From: Streptomyces griseus subsp. griseus
Lineage (GTDB): Bacteria > Actinomycetota > Actinomycetes > Streptomycetales > Streptomycetaceae
DNA length: 64,000 nucleotides
Direction: 5' to 3'
Assembly: GCF_000720255.1 (NCBI RefSeq)
Contig: NZ_JOJE01000001.1
Location: 682,001 to 746,000 of the forward strand
Numbering within the stretch: position 1 is the stretch's first letter; each line of letters opens with the position of its first letter. The translations under genes were made by a program, and so were the position numbers. The notes beneath the pieces were generated by a model. That model was not told the origin of the DNA, did no database searches, and saw nothing but the letters and a program-made list of their open reading frames with translations. This document shows, piece after piece, positions 19,162 through 27,967 of this stretch.

Positions 19162-19262
19162 AGCCACTTTGTTCCTCTACGGTACAAAAGTGTGGGCGCA
19201 TGCGCCAGGGCCCGGGGCCAACCTCTCGCAACCGTTCATCCGTCGTTCAACCGCGGGTGCCC

Positions 19263-19841
19263 TCAGGACACCGCCTCCCACAGGCTCCAGACCCCGAGGG
19301 CCACCATCAGTCCTGCCGCCACCCGCGTGATCAGGTGCAGCGGCACCCGCCTCATCAGGGCCTTGCCGCCGACGATCCCCAGGCCGGCCACCGCCCAGAG
19401 CGCGAGGACCGCGCCGAGGCCGACGGAGAGCGGGTCGTCGTAGCGGGCCGCGAGGTTCGCCGTCATGATCTGGGTGAGGTCACCGAACTCGGCGACCAGG
19501 ATGAGCATGAAACCGGCGCCCGCGACCTTCCAGAAGGACTGGTTCTCGGGGCTGCGGACGTCCTCCTCGCCCTCGTCCTTCTTCAGCAGCAGTACGGCCG
19601 CGCCTCCGAGGAAGAGGACGCCGGTCAGCGCCTGGACGATCTGCTGGGGCAGCAGTGTCAGCACGCTGCCCGCCGCCACGGCGAGGGCCACGTGCAGGGC
19701 GAAGGCCGCGGCTACGCCGGCGAACACGTACGAGGCGCGGTAGCGGGTGCCCAGGACGAGGCCGGCGAGGGCGGTCTTGTCGGGCAGTTCGGCGAGGAAG
19801 ACGACGCCGAAGACGAGCGCCGTCACGGTCAGGCTGATCAA
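19263..19841 (-). CDS. TMEM165/GDT1 (UPF0016) family Mn2+/Ca2+ transporter
   Basis: This 192-residue protein has six TM segments in two homologous halves. Each half carries a variant of the family's E-x-G-D-K/R-T/S motif: FLAELPDKTALAG in half one and LVAEFGDLTQIMTA in half two. A charged cytoplasmic loop (KKDEGEEDVRSPE) separates the halves. The family exports or exchanges Mn2+ or Ca2+. In half one the usual Gly is Pro. A Mn2+-responsive yybP-ykoY riboswitch precedes the gene, which strongly supports a role in manganese detoxification. A second hairpin between riboswitch and start is the likely expression platform. Confidence 0.88.
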   Translation of the reverse strand: MISLTVTALVFGVVFLAELPDKTALAGLVLGTRYRASYVFAGVAAAFALHVALAVAAGSVLTLLPQQIVQALTGVLFLGGAAVLLLKKDEGEEDVRSPENQSFWKVAGAGFMLILVAEFGDLTQIMTANLAARYDDPLSVGLGAVLALWAVAGLGIVGGKALMRRVPLHLITRVAAGLMVALGVWSLWEAVS

Positions 19842-19912
19842 GGGTCCTCAATCGGTCGGGGCTGCCCCACCGAGAGTGCTGAACCTTCGCGAAACGACAC
19901 CTCGGCACGGCA

Positions 19913-20066
19913 GCACACACGGCACCCGCGCCGTACGGCACGGGTGTGCACTGCTTGCCGAAGGTCTCGCTGGCCGACCCCGTGACCGAGGTCCGCCTCC
20001 GGGCGCCGGCTCAGGCGAGCTGAGCAGTATGTCGACGGTCCGGCGAAGAGCTACTCCCCTTCAACT
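19913..20066 (-). promoter_or_regulatory. yybP-ykoY (manganese) riboswitch and expression platform
   Basis: Reading the minus strand, GTTGAAGGGGAGTAGCTC (20064-20047) carries the invariant AAGGGGAGUAGC of the yybP-ykoY aptamer. CAGCGAGACCTTCGGC (about 19972-19957) carries its 3' partner, and GAAGG pairs with CCTTC to close the structure. A strong hairpin (19949-19913, ACCCG/CGGGT core) then precedes the transporter start as a likely terminator or sequestering stem. A -10 TACGAT lies at 20078-20073, just before the aptamer. Mn2+ binding would raise expression of the GDT1-like exporter. Confidence 0.85.
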
Positions 20067-20113
20067 TCGTCCATCGTACGCGACGCCCGCGAGAACTCCC
20101 CGGGCCGCACCCC

Positions 20114-20142
20114 TTGTCGTGTCATGCACACGTCACTAACTT
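20114..20142 (+). promoter_or_regulatory. sigma70/HrdB-type promoter of the secreted nuclease gene
   Basis: TTGTCG, 17 bases, then TAACTT, followed by a leader of about 85 bases to the ATG at 20232. It diverges from the riboswitch promoter. Confidence 0.55.
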
Positions 20143-20231
20143 CTCACCAGCACCACACCCCACCGCAACACGGCGCCGCGAGCATTCCCTCACTCGCACC
20201 CCAACGCCGCCCCATCCCCAGGGAGTTCGCC

Positions 20232-20876
20232 ATGCCGAAGTTCTACGCGCGTCGACGCCTCAGCATACTCTCCGCCCTCACCGGCCTCATAGCCTCCGCC
20301 GCCCTGTTCAACTCCCCGACCGCCTCCGCCGCCCTGCCCACCCCGGTCAGCGGCGCCACCGCCCGCGGCTACCTCTCCCAGCTCACCGTGGCGACCGAGA
20401 ACCGCACCGGGTACGACCGTGACCTCTTCCCGCTGTGGATCACCATCAGCGGCAGCTGCAACACCCGCGAGACCGTCCTCAAGCGCGACGGCTCGGGCGT
20501 CGTCACCGACTCCTCCTGCGCCGCCACCAGCGGCAGCTGGTACTCGCCGTACGACGGCGCCACCTGGACCGCCGCCTCCGACCTCGACATCGACCACCTC
20601 GTCCCGCTCGCCGAGGCCTGGGACTCCGGCGCGAGCGGCTGGACCACCGCGCAGCGGCAGGCCTTCGCCAACGACCTGACCCGCCCGCAACTCCTCGCCG
20701 TCACCGACAACGTCAACCAGGCCAAGGGCGACCAGGACCCGGCCACCTGGATGCCGTCGCGCACGGCCTACCGCTGCACCTACGTCCGCGCCTGGGTCCA
20801 GGTGAAGTACTACTACGACCTCTCCGTGGACTCCGCCGAGAAGAGCGCCCTCACCAGCTACCTCGCGAACTGCTGA
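20232..20876 (+). CDS. secreted HNH-type endonuclease
   Basis: This 214-residue protein starts MPKFYARRRL with a signal peptide ending near TASA-ALPTP. The mature part carries the His-Asn-His fold of the DUF1524/GmrSD-C-like extracellular nucleases: DIDHLVPLAEAWDSGA (catalytic His), FANDLTRPQLLAVTDNVNQAKGD (Asn) and a closing YRCTYVRAWVQVK. Two Cys pairs (SCNTRE/SSCAAT and YRCTYV/LANC) probably form disulfides. It likely degrades external DNA or RNA for nutrients. The start is chosen for AGGGAG upstream; the open frame before it is leader. Confidence 0.87.
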   Translation: MPKFYARRRLSILSALTGLIASAALFNSPTASAALPTPVSGATARGYLSQLTVATENRTGYDRDLFPLWITISGSCNTRETVLKRDGSGVVTDSSCAATSGSWYSPYDGATWTAASDLDIDHLVPLAEAWDSGASGWTTAQRQAFANDLTRPQLLAVTDNVNQAKGDQDPATWMPSRTAYRCTYVRAWVQVKYYYDLSVDSAEKSALTSYLANC

Positions 20877-20959
20877 TCGCCGAGAACTGCTGAGCGCAGG
20901 GATCTCCCCGTTCCCCTCCGTCGTTCCGTACCGTACGGGGCGACGGAGGAGGGATCACC

Positions 20960-22594
20960 TTGGCCGAACTGCGCCTGGGACCACTGCTGAGGTACGTCGA
21001 CGGCTCGTCCGCGACCGTCTGGGTCGAGACGAGCCGTCCGTGCACCGCCGAGGTGCACTGTGCCGACGGCGCCCACGGCGCCGCCCACACCTTCCAGATC
21101 GCGGGCCATCACTACGCCCTGATCCCGGTGACCGGACTCACACCGGGGACGTCGGCACCGTACGAGGTGCTGCTCGACGGCGCGCGGGTGTGGCCGCTGC
21201 CCGGCTCCCCCTTCCCGCCCTCCGTGATCAGCGCCCCGGCCGACGGTGACTCCGAGGCCGTCCGGGTGACGTTCGGGTCGTGTCGCTGGGCCGCGCCGCC
21301 CGCCGACGGGCACGACCCGGTCGGCCCCGACGCCCTGGACACGCTGGCGACCCGGATCGCCGCCGATCCGGAGGGCGAGCGGCCCGACGTGCTGCTCCTG
21401 CTGGGCGACCAGGTGTACGCCGACGAGACCTCCGACGCCACGCAGCGGTGGCTGGCCGCCCGGCGCGACCTCGACGAGCCCCCGGGCACGGGAATGGCGG
21501 ACTACGAGGAGTACACCCGGCTCTACTACGAGTCCTGGCTCGACCCCGAGGTCCGCTGGCTGCTGTCCACCGTGCCGACCTGCATGATCTTCGACGACCA
21601 CGACGTGATCGACGACTGGAACACCTCCGCCTCCTGGCTCACCGACATGCGGGCCACCTCCTGGTGGCGCGAGCGGCTGCTGAGCGGGCTGATGTCGTAC
21701 TGGGTGCACCAGCACATCGGCAACCTCGCGCCGGCCCAGCTCGCCGCCGACCCGCTGTACTCCGCCGTACGCGCGAGCCCCGACGGCACCGACGCGCTGC
21801 GCGCCTTCGCCGCCGAGGCCGATGCGGACGCCACGAGCGCGCGCTGGAGTTACCGGCGCGACTTCGGGCGGGTGCGGCTGGTGATGGTGGACTCGCGCGC
21901 GGCGCGGGTCCTGGAGGAGGACAGCCGGTCGATGCTGGACCCGGGCGAGGCGGACTGGGTGCGCGCGCAGGCCCTGGAGGATCCGGGCAGTTACGACCAC
22001 CTCCTCATCGGCACCTCCCTGCCCTGGCTGCTCCCGCAGCTCGTGCACGACACGGAGGCGTGGAGCGCGGCGCTGGCCCGGGGGGTGCGGGGCCCGCGCT
22101 GGGCGCGCCGGGGTGAGTGGCTGCGCCGGGCGGCGGACCTGGAGCACTGGGCGGCGTTCCCGGCATCCTTCGCCTCACTGGCGCGGATGATCGCGGAGGC
22201 CGGGTCGGGTTCCGAGGCGCCGGCGACGGTGCTCGTGCTGTCCGGGGACGTGCACCACGCGTACGTGGCCGAGCCCAACTGGTCGGCGCGGGGGCTGGAG
22301 GCGCGGGTGCTCCAGCTGACCTGTTCCCCCGTCCACAACTCCATCCCGCTGTCGATACGGCTCAGCTTCCGCTTCGGCTGGAGCGCGCCGGCCCGTGCCC
22401 TCGGGCGTCTCTTCGCGCGCCACGGGCGTTGTGAGCGGCCGCCGGTGGGGTGGCGGAAGACGGGCGGGCCCTGGTTCGGCAACCAGCTCATGACGCTGAC
22501 GCTGCGCGGGCGTTCGGCGCGGCTGCGGCTGGAACAGGCGCGGGCGGACGGGACTCTCGAGACCGTGGAGGAGTCCACGCTCACCTCCGAATGA
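20960..22594 (+). CDS. PhoD-like alkaline phosphatase/phosphodiesterase
   Basis: This 544-residue metallophosphatase belongs to the PhoD family. It has an N-terminal Fn3-like domain (residues 1-90). The catalytic core follows with VTFGSCRWAAPP, LLLGDQVYADE, CMIFDDHDVIDDWN, VMVDSRAARVLE and LSGDVHHAYVAE, which together provide the metal ligands. No signal peptide or Tat motif is visible, unlike secreted PhoD, so it may act in the cytosol. The TTG start follows GGAGGAGGGA. It acts on phosphate mono- or diesters. It follows the nuclease gene by 83 bp and could be read from the same mRNA. Confidence 0.85.
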   Translation: MAELRLGPLLRYVDGSSATVWVETSRPCTAEVHCADGAHGAAHTFQIAGHHYALIPVTGLTPGTSAPYEVLLDGARVWPLPGSPFPPSVISAPADGDSEAVRVTFGSCRWAAPPADGHDPVGPDALDTLATRIAADPEGERPDVLLLLGDQVYADETSDATQRWLAARRDLDEPPGTGMADYEEYTRLYYESWLDPEVRWLLSTVPTCMIFDDHDVIDDWNTSASWLTDMRATSWWRERLLSGLMSYWVHQHIGNLAPAQLAADPLYSAVRASPDGTDALRAFAAEADADATSARWSYRRDFGRVRLVMVDSRAARVLEEDSRSMLDPGEADWVRAQALEDPGSYDHLLIGTSLPWLLPQLVHDTEAWSAALARGVRGPRWARRGEWLRRAADLEHWAAFPASFASLARMIAEAGSGSEAPATVLVLSGDVHHAYVAEPNWSARGLEARVLQLTCSPVHNSIPLSIRLSFRFGWSAPARALGRLFARHGRCERPPVGWRKTGGPWFGNQLMTLTLRGRSARLRLEQARADGTLETVEESTLTSE

Positions 22595-22742
22595 GGCACA
22601 TGTGGTGACATGAGCGGCAACTGGGGCGCAAGGGGCGTGCGTTGGCTTCGGTGACACCCAGGGGCATGATGAGGCGGACCGTCCGCTTCCTCATGGGCGG
22701 TGATCCCCTCCGATGCGCCCCACCCGCCCGGGAGATTCCCCT

Positions 22743-24635
22743 TTGTCTGCAGCGAACGCGGAAACGGTGGCGGTCTCCGTCGCCCTGGTCGGGGCCGGTC
22801 CGCGCGGCACCAGTGTCCTGGAGCGCCTGTGCGCCTCTGTGCCTGAGCTCCTGCCGCCAGGTACGCGGCTGACGGTCCATGTGGTCGATCCGTCGCCGCC
22901 GGGCCCGGGCCGGGTGTGGCGCACCACGCAGTCGCGGGAGTTGCTGATGAACACGGTGGCCTGTCAGGTGACCCTGTTCACCGACGACAGCGTGGACTGT
23001 TCGGGCCCGATCCGTCCGGGGCCGAGCCTGCATGAGTGGGCGGCGGGCGAGCTGGGCCCGGACGACTATCCGACCCGCGCCGACTACGGCCGGTACCTGG
23101 AGTGGGTGTTCGCGCGGGTGGTGCGCGAGGCGCCGTCCGCGGTGCGGGTGCGGACGCACGCGGCGCGGGCGGTGCGGCTCGAGGACGCCCCGGACGGCCG
23201 GCAGGTCCTGACGCTCGACGACGGGCGCACGCTCACTGATCTGTCGGCCGTGGTGCTCACCCAGGGGCACCTGCCGGTGGTCGCGGACGCGGCCGAACTG
23301 CGGCCGGCCGCCTTCGCCGAGCGGCAGGGCCTGCGGCACGTACCGCCCGCCAACCCGGCCGACCTCGACCTCTCCGCGCTCGCTTCGGGCGAACCGGTGC
23401 TGTTGCGCGGCCTGGGGCTCAACTTCTTCGACCACGTCGCCCTGTTGACGGCCGGCCGCGGCGGCCGTTTCGTCCGTGACGGTGCGGGACGTGCGCGCTA
23501 TCTGCCGTCCGGCCGCGAGCCGCGTCTGTACGCCGGTTCGCGGCGCGGCATCCCGTACCAGGCGCGCGGCGACAACGCGAAGGGGCCGTACGGCCGGCAC
23601 GCTCCGCTGGTCCTCACCCCGGAGGTGATCGCGGGCTTCCGCAAGCGCGCGGACTCCGGGGAGGCGCCGGACTTCCTCGCGGAGATATGGCCGTTGGTGG
23701 CGAAGGAGGTGGAGACGGTGTACTACGCGGCCCTGACCGGACGGCCGGAGTTCTCGGAGCGTTTCATCGCCGTCCCGCACGGCGGCACCGAGGAGGCCCG
23801 CGTCCTGGCCGAGTTCGGGGTCGGGGACGCCGATCGCTGGTGCTGGGAGCGGGTGTCGCGGCCGTACGGGGAGCTGGAGTTCGCGGATTTCGCGCGGTGG
23901 CGGGAGTGGCTGCTGGCTCACTTGCGTGCGGACGCGGCGCAGGCGGCGCTCGGGAATGTGCGCGGCCCGTTGAAGGCGGCCCTGGACGTCCTGCGCGATC
24001 TGCGCAACGAGTTGCGGCTGGTCGTCGATCACGGTGGCCTCACCGGTGCGTCGCGGCGCGAGCACCTGGACCGTTGGTACACCCCGCTGAACGCCTTCCT
24101 GTCGATCGGCCCGCCCCGGCGGCGGATCGAGGAGTTGGTCGCGCTGGTGGAGGCGGGTGTGGTGGAGGTGCTCGGGCCCGGCCTGGAGGTGCGGGAGGCG
24201 GAGGGGGCCTGGGTGGCGCGCTCGCCCGTGGTGCGGGGCTCCGAGGTACGTGTGAAGACCCTCATAGAGGCCCGGCTGCCGGAGCCGGACCTGCGCCGCA
24301 CCGCCGACGAGCTTCTCGCCCGGCTGCTGCGGAGCGGGCAGTGCCGCCCGCACACGGTCGACGGTTACGAGACGGGAGGAGTCGACGTGACAGAACGCCC
24401 GTATCATCTGATAGACCGTCAGAATCGGCCCCACGCAGGGAGGTTCGCCTTCGGGGTGCCCACGGAGGGCGTGCACTGGGTGACCGCGGCGGGCGCTCGG
24501 CCAGGGGTGGATTCGGTCACACTTTCGGACGCCGATGCGGTGGCGAGAGCCGCTCTACGTGCGGGCCTAACACAAACGGAACACCAGAAGGAAGCCAAAT
24601 CATGGCCAGAAGTTGAACTTGCAACCACCAATTAG
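22743..24635 (+). CDS. FAD/NAD(P)-binding protein (NAD_binding_9 family)
   Basis: This protein of about 630 residues has an N-terminal dinucleotide fold (VALVGAGPRGTSVLERL). A flavin-binding stretch follows (GRVWRTTQSRELLMNTVACQVTLF), with LGLNFFDHVALLT, RGIPYQARGDN and a late GVHWVTAAG. It matches the large FAD-NAD(P)-binding proteins (HI0933/NAD_binding_9 group) of unknown substrate. The frame opens at ATG 22713, but GGGAG lies 6 bases before the TTG at 22743, so that start is preferred. The stop overlaps an iron-box-like palindrome. It is presumably a flavin oxidoreductase or monooxygenase; the reaction is unknown. Confidence 0.8.
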   Translation: MSAANAETVAVSVALVGAGPRGTSVLERLCASVPELLPPGTRLTVHVVDPSPPGPGRVWRTTQSRELLMNTVACQVTLFTDDSVDCSGPIRPGPSLHEWAAGELGPDDYPTRADYGRYLEWVFARVVREAPSAVRVRTHAARAVRLEDAPDGRQVLTLDDGRTLTDLSAVVLTQGHLPVVADAAELRPAAFAERQGLRHVPPANPADLDLSALASGEPVLLRGLGLNFFDHVALLTAGRGGRFVRDGAGRARYLPSGREPRLYAGSRRGIPYQARGDNAKGPYGRHAPLVLTPEVIAGFRKRADSGEAPDFLAEIWPLVAKEVETVYYAALTGRPEFSERFIAVPHGGTEEARVLAEFGVGDADRWCWERVSRPYGELEFADFARWREWLLAHLRADAAQAALGNVRGPLKAALDVLRDLRNELRLVVDHGGLTGASRREHLDRWYTPLNAFLSIGPPRRRIEELVALVEAGVVEVLGPGLEVREAEGAWVARSPVVRGSEVRVKTLIEARLPEPDLRRTADELLARLLRSGQCRPHTVDGYETGGVDVTERPYHLIDRQNRPHAGRFAFGVPTEGVHWVTAAGARPGVDSVTLSDADAVARAALRAGLTQTEHQKEAKSWPEVELATTN

Positions 24636-24645
24636 GCCCACCTAA
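24632..24645. promoter_or_regulatory. candidate iron box (DmdR1/DtxR operator) upstream of doxX
   Basis: TTAGGCCCACCTAA has perfect 5-bp half-sites. It matches 13 of 14 bases of the right part of the Streptomyces iron box as I recall it (TTAGGCTCACCTAA). The left TTAGG extension of the 19-bp box is not conserved. It lies about 90 bp before the DoxX start. Confidence 0.45.
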
Positions 24646-24732
24646 CCTGGGTTCCTCGTTCGGTACCGCAACCCCCACCGACCGGTCCAGTCCCCGACCG
24701 GTCAGAAACCGAAACCGAAGGAGTGTCCCCAC

Positions 24733-25188
24733 ATGTCCGCTCGCCTCAACAGGGTCCAGCCGTACGCCATCGGCCTCTTCCGCATCGTCGTCGGCCTGCT
24801 CTTCGCCTGCCACGGAGCCGCCTCGCTCTTCGGAGTCCTGGGCGGAGTCTCCGGCTCCAACGGCGGCACGATCGAGGCCGGCACCTGGCCCGGCTGGTAC
24901 GCGGCCGTGATCCAGCTCGTCTGCGGCAGCCTCGCCCTGCTCGGACTCGGCACCCGCGCCGCCGCGTTACTCGCCTCGGGCTCGATGGCGTACGCGTACT
25001 TCAAGGTCCACCAGCCGGGCGCTCTGTGGCCGATGGAGAACGGCGGCGAGGCCTCGGCGATGTTCTGCTGGGCCTTCCTGCTGCTGGTCTTCACCGGCTC
25101 CGGCGCCCTCGGCCTGGACCAGTTCTTCTCCGGGCGTACGTCCGAGGAGCACAAGCCGGCAGCCGAACGCTCGCCGGTGACGGCCTGA
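24733..25188 (+). CDS. DoxX family membrane protein
   Basis: This 151-residue protein has four TM helices. GLFRIVVGLLFACHGAASLFG is the typical first helix with the conserved His-Gly. AAVIQLVCGSLALLGLGTRAAALLASGSMAYAYFKVH follows, and then FCWAFLLLVFTGSGALGLD. DoxX-like proteins act in membrane redox or quinone-linked stress responses; the exact reaction here is open. The ATG follows GAAGGAG with ideal spacing. A possible iron-box lies in the 97-bp leader, and a strong terminator follows the stop. Confidence 0.88.
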   Translation: MSARLNRVQPYAIGLFRIVVGLLFACHGAASLFGVLGGVSGSNGGTIEAGTWPGWYAAVIQLVCGSLALLGLGTRAAALLASGSMAYAYFKVHQPGALWPMENGGEASAMFCWAFLLLVFTGSGALGLDQFFSGRTSEEHKPAAERSPVTA

Positions 25189-25204
25189 TCCGTCCGCGCG
25201 TACA

Positions 25205-25244
25205 CGAAGGCGCCCTCCCCGCACCGCCGGGGCGGGCGCCTTCG
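25205..25244 (+). terminator. strong rho-independent-type terminator after doxX
   Basis: CGAAGGCGCCC..CCCCG pairs with CGGGG..GGGCGCCTTCG around a 6-base loop, giving a stem of about 16 bp with one mismatch. No long T-run follows. Confidence 0.75.
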
Positions 25245-25407
25245 CATGGCGCTGGTGAACGAGCTGTGCCGAACGCACGAGCCCCCGGTGAATACGCTGT
25301 CACGCCCCCCGCGTACGCTGTATGGCTGTCATTGGCCGCTCCTGCCGCTCCCCCGCGACATCGCGGCACGGTCTGGCCGCACGGGGGAGACACACGGGGA
25401 GAGAGCA

Positions 25408-26013
25408 GTGCTGGAGAGCATCGGGTCGCTGACCGGCAGCCCATGGATCTACGCGATGGTGGCCCTCTCGGTGCTGCTCGACGTCTTCCTGCCGGTCCTG
25501 CCGAGCGGTGTCCTGGTGATCGCGGCGGCGACCGCGGTGGCCGCGGGTTCGGCGACGGGGCAGGTGGCCCACGCATCCTCCGACATCCTGCTGCTCACGC
25601 TCTGCGCGGCCACCGCCTCCGTCGTCGGCGACCTGGTCGCCTACCGGCTCGCCCGGCGCGGCGGCGCCCGTCTGGACCGGGCGATCGCCCGGTCCAGACG
25701 GCTGACGACGGCGCAGGAACGTCTCGGCACCGCCCTCGCCCAGGGCGGTGGCGCCCTGGTCGTGCTGGCCCGCTTCGCGCCGGCCGGCCGCTCGGTCGTC
25801 TCCCTCGTCGCCGGCGCCGGCCGACGCCGCGCCAGTGAGTTCCTGCCCTGGTCCGCCCTGGCCGGCCTGTCCTGGGCCACGTACAGCGTCGCCCTCGGCT
25901 ACTTCGGCGCCCAGTGGCTCGGTACGACGTGGCTGGCGACGGGCGTGTCCCTGCTGGCGCTGTTCGGGGCGGGCGCGGGGGCGACGTACGTGGTGCGCAG
26001 GCAGCCCGCGTAG
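25408..26013 (+). CDS. DedA family membrane protein
   Basis: This 201-residue protein has the DedA/SNARE-associated layout: LDVFLPVLPSGVLVIAAAT (re-entrant Pro-rich helix), AATASVVGDLVAYRLARRGG (G-D-x3-Y-x-G/A-R-x-G motif) and VLARFAPAGRSVVSLVAGAGRR (F-x-R-x2-P-x2-R motif). It ends in two TM helices. DedA proteins move phospholipids such as undecaprenyl phosphate or phosphatidylethanolamine across the membrane. The start is the GTG at 25408 after GGGGAGAGAG; the open frame before it is not protein-like. Confidence 0.85.
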   Translation: MLESIGSLTGSPWIYAMVALSVLLDVFLPVLPSGVLVIAAATAVAAGSATGQVAHASSDILLLTLCAATASVVGDLVAYRLARRGGARLDRAIARSRRLTTAQERLGTALAQGGGALVVLARFAPAGRSVVSLVAGAGRRRASEFLPWSALAGLSWATYSVALGYFGAQWLGTTWLATGVSLLALFGAGAGATYVVRRQPA

Positions 26014-26050
26014 GCCCGCACAGGCGGCGGACCCACGAGCCTCGGGCCGT

Positions 26051-26281
26051 TCAGCCCGCCTGTCGCGCGGCCTGGCCCCGGATCTCCAGTCCGTCGAGCA
26101 GTTCCGCCGTCGCCTCGGCGATGACGTCGACGGCGCGTTCGAACACCTCCTGGTTGTGCGCGGCGGGCGCCCGGAACCCGGAGACCTTGCGCACGTACTG
26201 CAGGGCGGCGGCCCGGATCTCGTCCTGGGTCGCCTCCTCGGGCAGGGCGGGCGGACGGAGTGTCTTGATGCTGCGGCACAT
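26051..26281 (-). CDS. DUF2277 domain protein
   Basis: This complete 76-residue protein matches the DUF2277 pattern: MCRSIKTLRPP at the start, then EEIRAAALQYVRKVSGFRAP-like sequence (DEIRAAALQYVRKVSGFRAP) and NQEVFERAVDVIAEAT. The conserved Cys at position 2 is present. It is a small helical cytosolic protein of unknown role, divergent from the reductase gene that follows. Confidence 0.88.
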   Translation of the reverse strand: MCRSIKTLRPPALPEEATQDEIRAAALQYVRKVSGFRAPAAHNQEVFERAVDVIAEATAELLDGLEIRGQAARQAG

Positions 26282-26384
26282 GCCCCCAGTGTCGCCGAAC
26301 CCGGCCCCACCCTCACACAGGAGTGCGATGATCGTCTCGAGGCGGCCACCGTTCGGGGCCGACCGGCGAGAGGATCACCCCATC

Positions 26385-27287
26385 ATGGCGAACGACGTAT
26401 CGACCGTGGCCGTCCTGGGACCGGGCGGCGTGGGCGGGCTGCTCGCCGCCCTCCTGGCCCGCACCGGCCGCCGGGTGATCTGCCTGGCCGGCGAGGAGAC
26501 GGCGCACACCCTGAGCGCCGACGGCATCCGCGTCCGCAGTGCCGTCTTCGGCGACTTCACCGCCCGGGTCGAGGCGGACACCGAACTGCGCGAGCCGGCT
26601 GACGCCTGCCTGGTCGCCGTCAAGCACACCGCCCTCGACGCGGCCCTGACCCGCGTCGCGCCCGAGACCCTCGGCGACGGCCTGCTCGTACCGTTCCTGA
26701 ACGGTGTGGAGCACCCGGCGACCCTGCGCGACCGCTACCGCCCCAACCGCGTGGCGCCCGCTGTCATCCGGGTGGAGTCGACGCGGGTCGGGCCCGGCAT
26801 GATCGACCACGCCAGCCCCTTCGTCGAGATCGACCTGGCCGGCGACCCGGTACCACGCCCCCGCCTCGACGCCCTCGCGCAGGCGCTGACCGCGGCGGGA
26901 CCCGCCACCCGCGTCCTCGACGACGAGGCGGCGGCGCTGTGGGCGAAGATGTCGTTCCTCGCCCCGTTCGCCCTGCTCACCACGCGCCACGCGCTGCCGA
27001 TGGGTGACGTACGCACCGGTCACCGCGAGGAGTTGACCGCCCTGGTCGAGGAGACGGCCGCGGTCAGCCGCGCCTGCGGCGGCCCGGCGGACCCCGCCCA
27101 GGCACTCACGCGCTACGACGCCTTCCCGCCCGGCATGAAGTCGTCCATGCAGCGTGACGCCGAGGCGGGACGCCCGCTCGAACTGGACGCGATCGGCGGG
27201 GCGTTGCTGCGGGCCGCCGAGCGGCACGGCATCGAGGCGCCCGTGACGGCCCGGCTGGTGCGGGAGTTGCGGGAGGCCGGTCACTGA
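26385..27287 (+). CDS. panE: 2-dehydropantoate 2-reductase (ketopantoate reductase family)
   Basis: This 300-residue NADPH-dependent reductase has a Rossmann motif (VAVLGPGGVGGLLAALLA) and the VAVKHTALDAAL strand with the catalytic-region Lys. LVPFLNGVEHPATL carries the Asn-Gly of the family. The C-terminal domain includes LWAKMSFLAPFALLT and a PPGMKSSMQRDAEAGRPLELDAI block (K-S-S-M-Q-x-D). It would reduce ketopantoate to pantoate in coenzyme A synthesis. Streptomyces have several paralogues, so the substrate is not certain. The start is the ATG giving MANDVST, after GAGAGG. Confidence 0.82.
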   Translation: MANDVSTVAVLGPGGVGGLLAALLARTGRRVICLAGEETAHTLSADGIRVRSAVFGDFTARVEADTELREPADACLVAVKHTALDAALTRVAPETLGDGLLVPFLNGVEHPATLRDRYRPNRVAPAVIRVESTRVGPGMIDHASPFVEIDLAGDPVPRPRLDALAQALTAAGPATRVLDDEAAALWAKMSFLAPFALLTTRHALPMGDVRTGHREELTALVEETAAVSRACGGPADPAQALTRYDAFPPGMKSSMQRDAEAGRPLELDAIGGALLRAAERHGIEAPVTARLVRELREAGH

Positions 27288-27305
27288 CCGGGCCGCGCCG
27301 AGACC

Positions 27306-27878
27306 TCAGCGCAGGTCGAGCCGCATCAGGATCCTGGGGTGTCCGGCCAGCACCGAGGTGGTGTCGGCGGCGTGGACGAAGCCGGCGCGTTCGAAGTTCC
27401 CGCGGATCCCGGCGTAGGCCATGGTGAGGTCCACCCGGGCGTCACCGTTGTCGAGGGGATAGGCCTCGATCGCGGGTGCGCCGTGGTCGCGGGCGAACTC
27501 GACCGCGCCCGCGATGAGGGCGTGCGAGATCCCCTTCTTCCGGTGGCCGGGGCGTACGCGGACGCACCACAGTGACCAGACCGGCAGGTCGTCGACGTGC
27601 GGGATCTTGCGGTTGCGCGCGAAGGAGGTGGCCGAGCGCGGCGCCACCGCGGCCCAGCCGACCGGTTCGTCGCCGTCGTAGGCGAGCACACCCGGCGGGG
27701 GCTGGGAGCGGCACAGCTCGGCGACGTACTCGCCCCGCTCCGGCCCGCGCAGCTCCTTGTTGAGCCTGGACGGGACGCGGTGGCTCAGGCACCAGCAGAC
27801 GGTGGCCTGCGGCGACTTCGGGCCGACCAGGGTGCGGACGTCCGCGAAGACCGACGCCGGGCGGACTTCGATGGTCAT
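27306..27878 (-). CDS. GNAT family N-acetyltransferase
   Basis: This 190-residue protein has GVLAYDGDEPVGWAAVAPR, WSLWCVRVRPGHRKKGISHALI (acetyl-CoA loop) and GAPAIEAYPLD. It ends NFERAGFVHAADTT..ILMRLDL, the classical GNAT order. The N-terminal CWCLSHRVPSRLNKE segment matches a Streptomyces-type subgroup seen near pantothenate-like reductases. It converges on the panE gene with an 18-bp gap. The substrate is unknown. Confidence 0.82.
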   Translation of the reverse strand: MTIEVRPASVFADVRTLVGPKSPQATVCWCLSHRVPSRLNKELRGPERGEYVAELCRSQPPPGVLAYDGDEPVGWAAVAPRSATSFARNRKIPHVDDLPVWSLWCVRVRPGHRKKGISHALIAGAVEFARDHGAPAIEAYPLDNGDARVDLTMAYAGIRGNFERAGFVHAADTTSVLAGHPRILMRLDLR

Positions 27879-27967
27879 GCCACCACGATGTCACGACAGA
27901 ACACCCGTTCGCATGAACCCCTGGAAGCAACTCGCCACCCAAAATCGAACAGGCGTACCATTGTGCC

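Noticed and set aside
22667..22694. Imperfect hairpin before the FAD gene as a riboswitch
   Set aside because: Stem is short and mismatched and matches no aptamer I know; at most a weak terminator of the PhoD gene.
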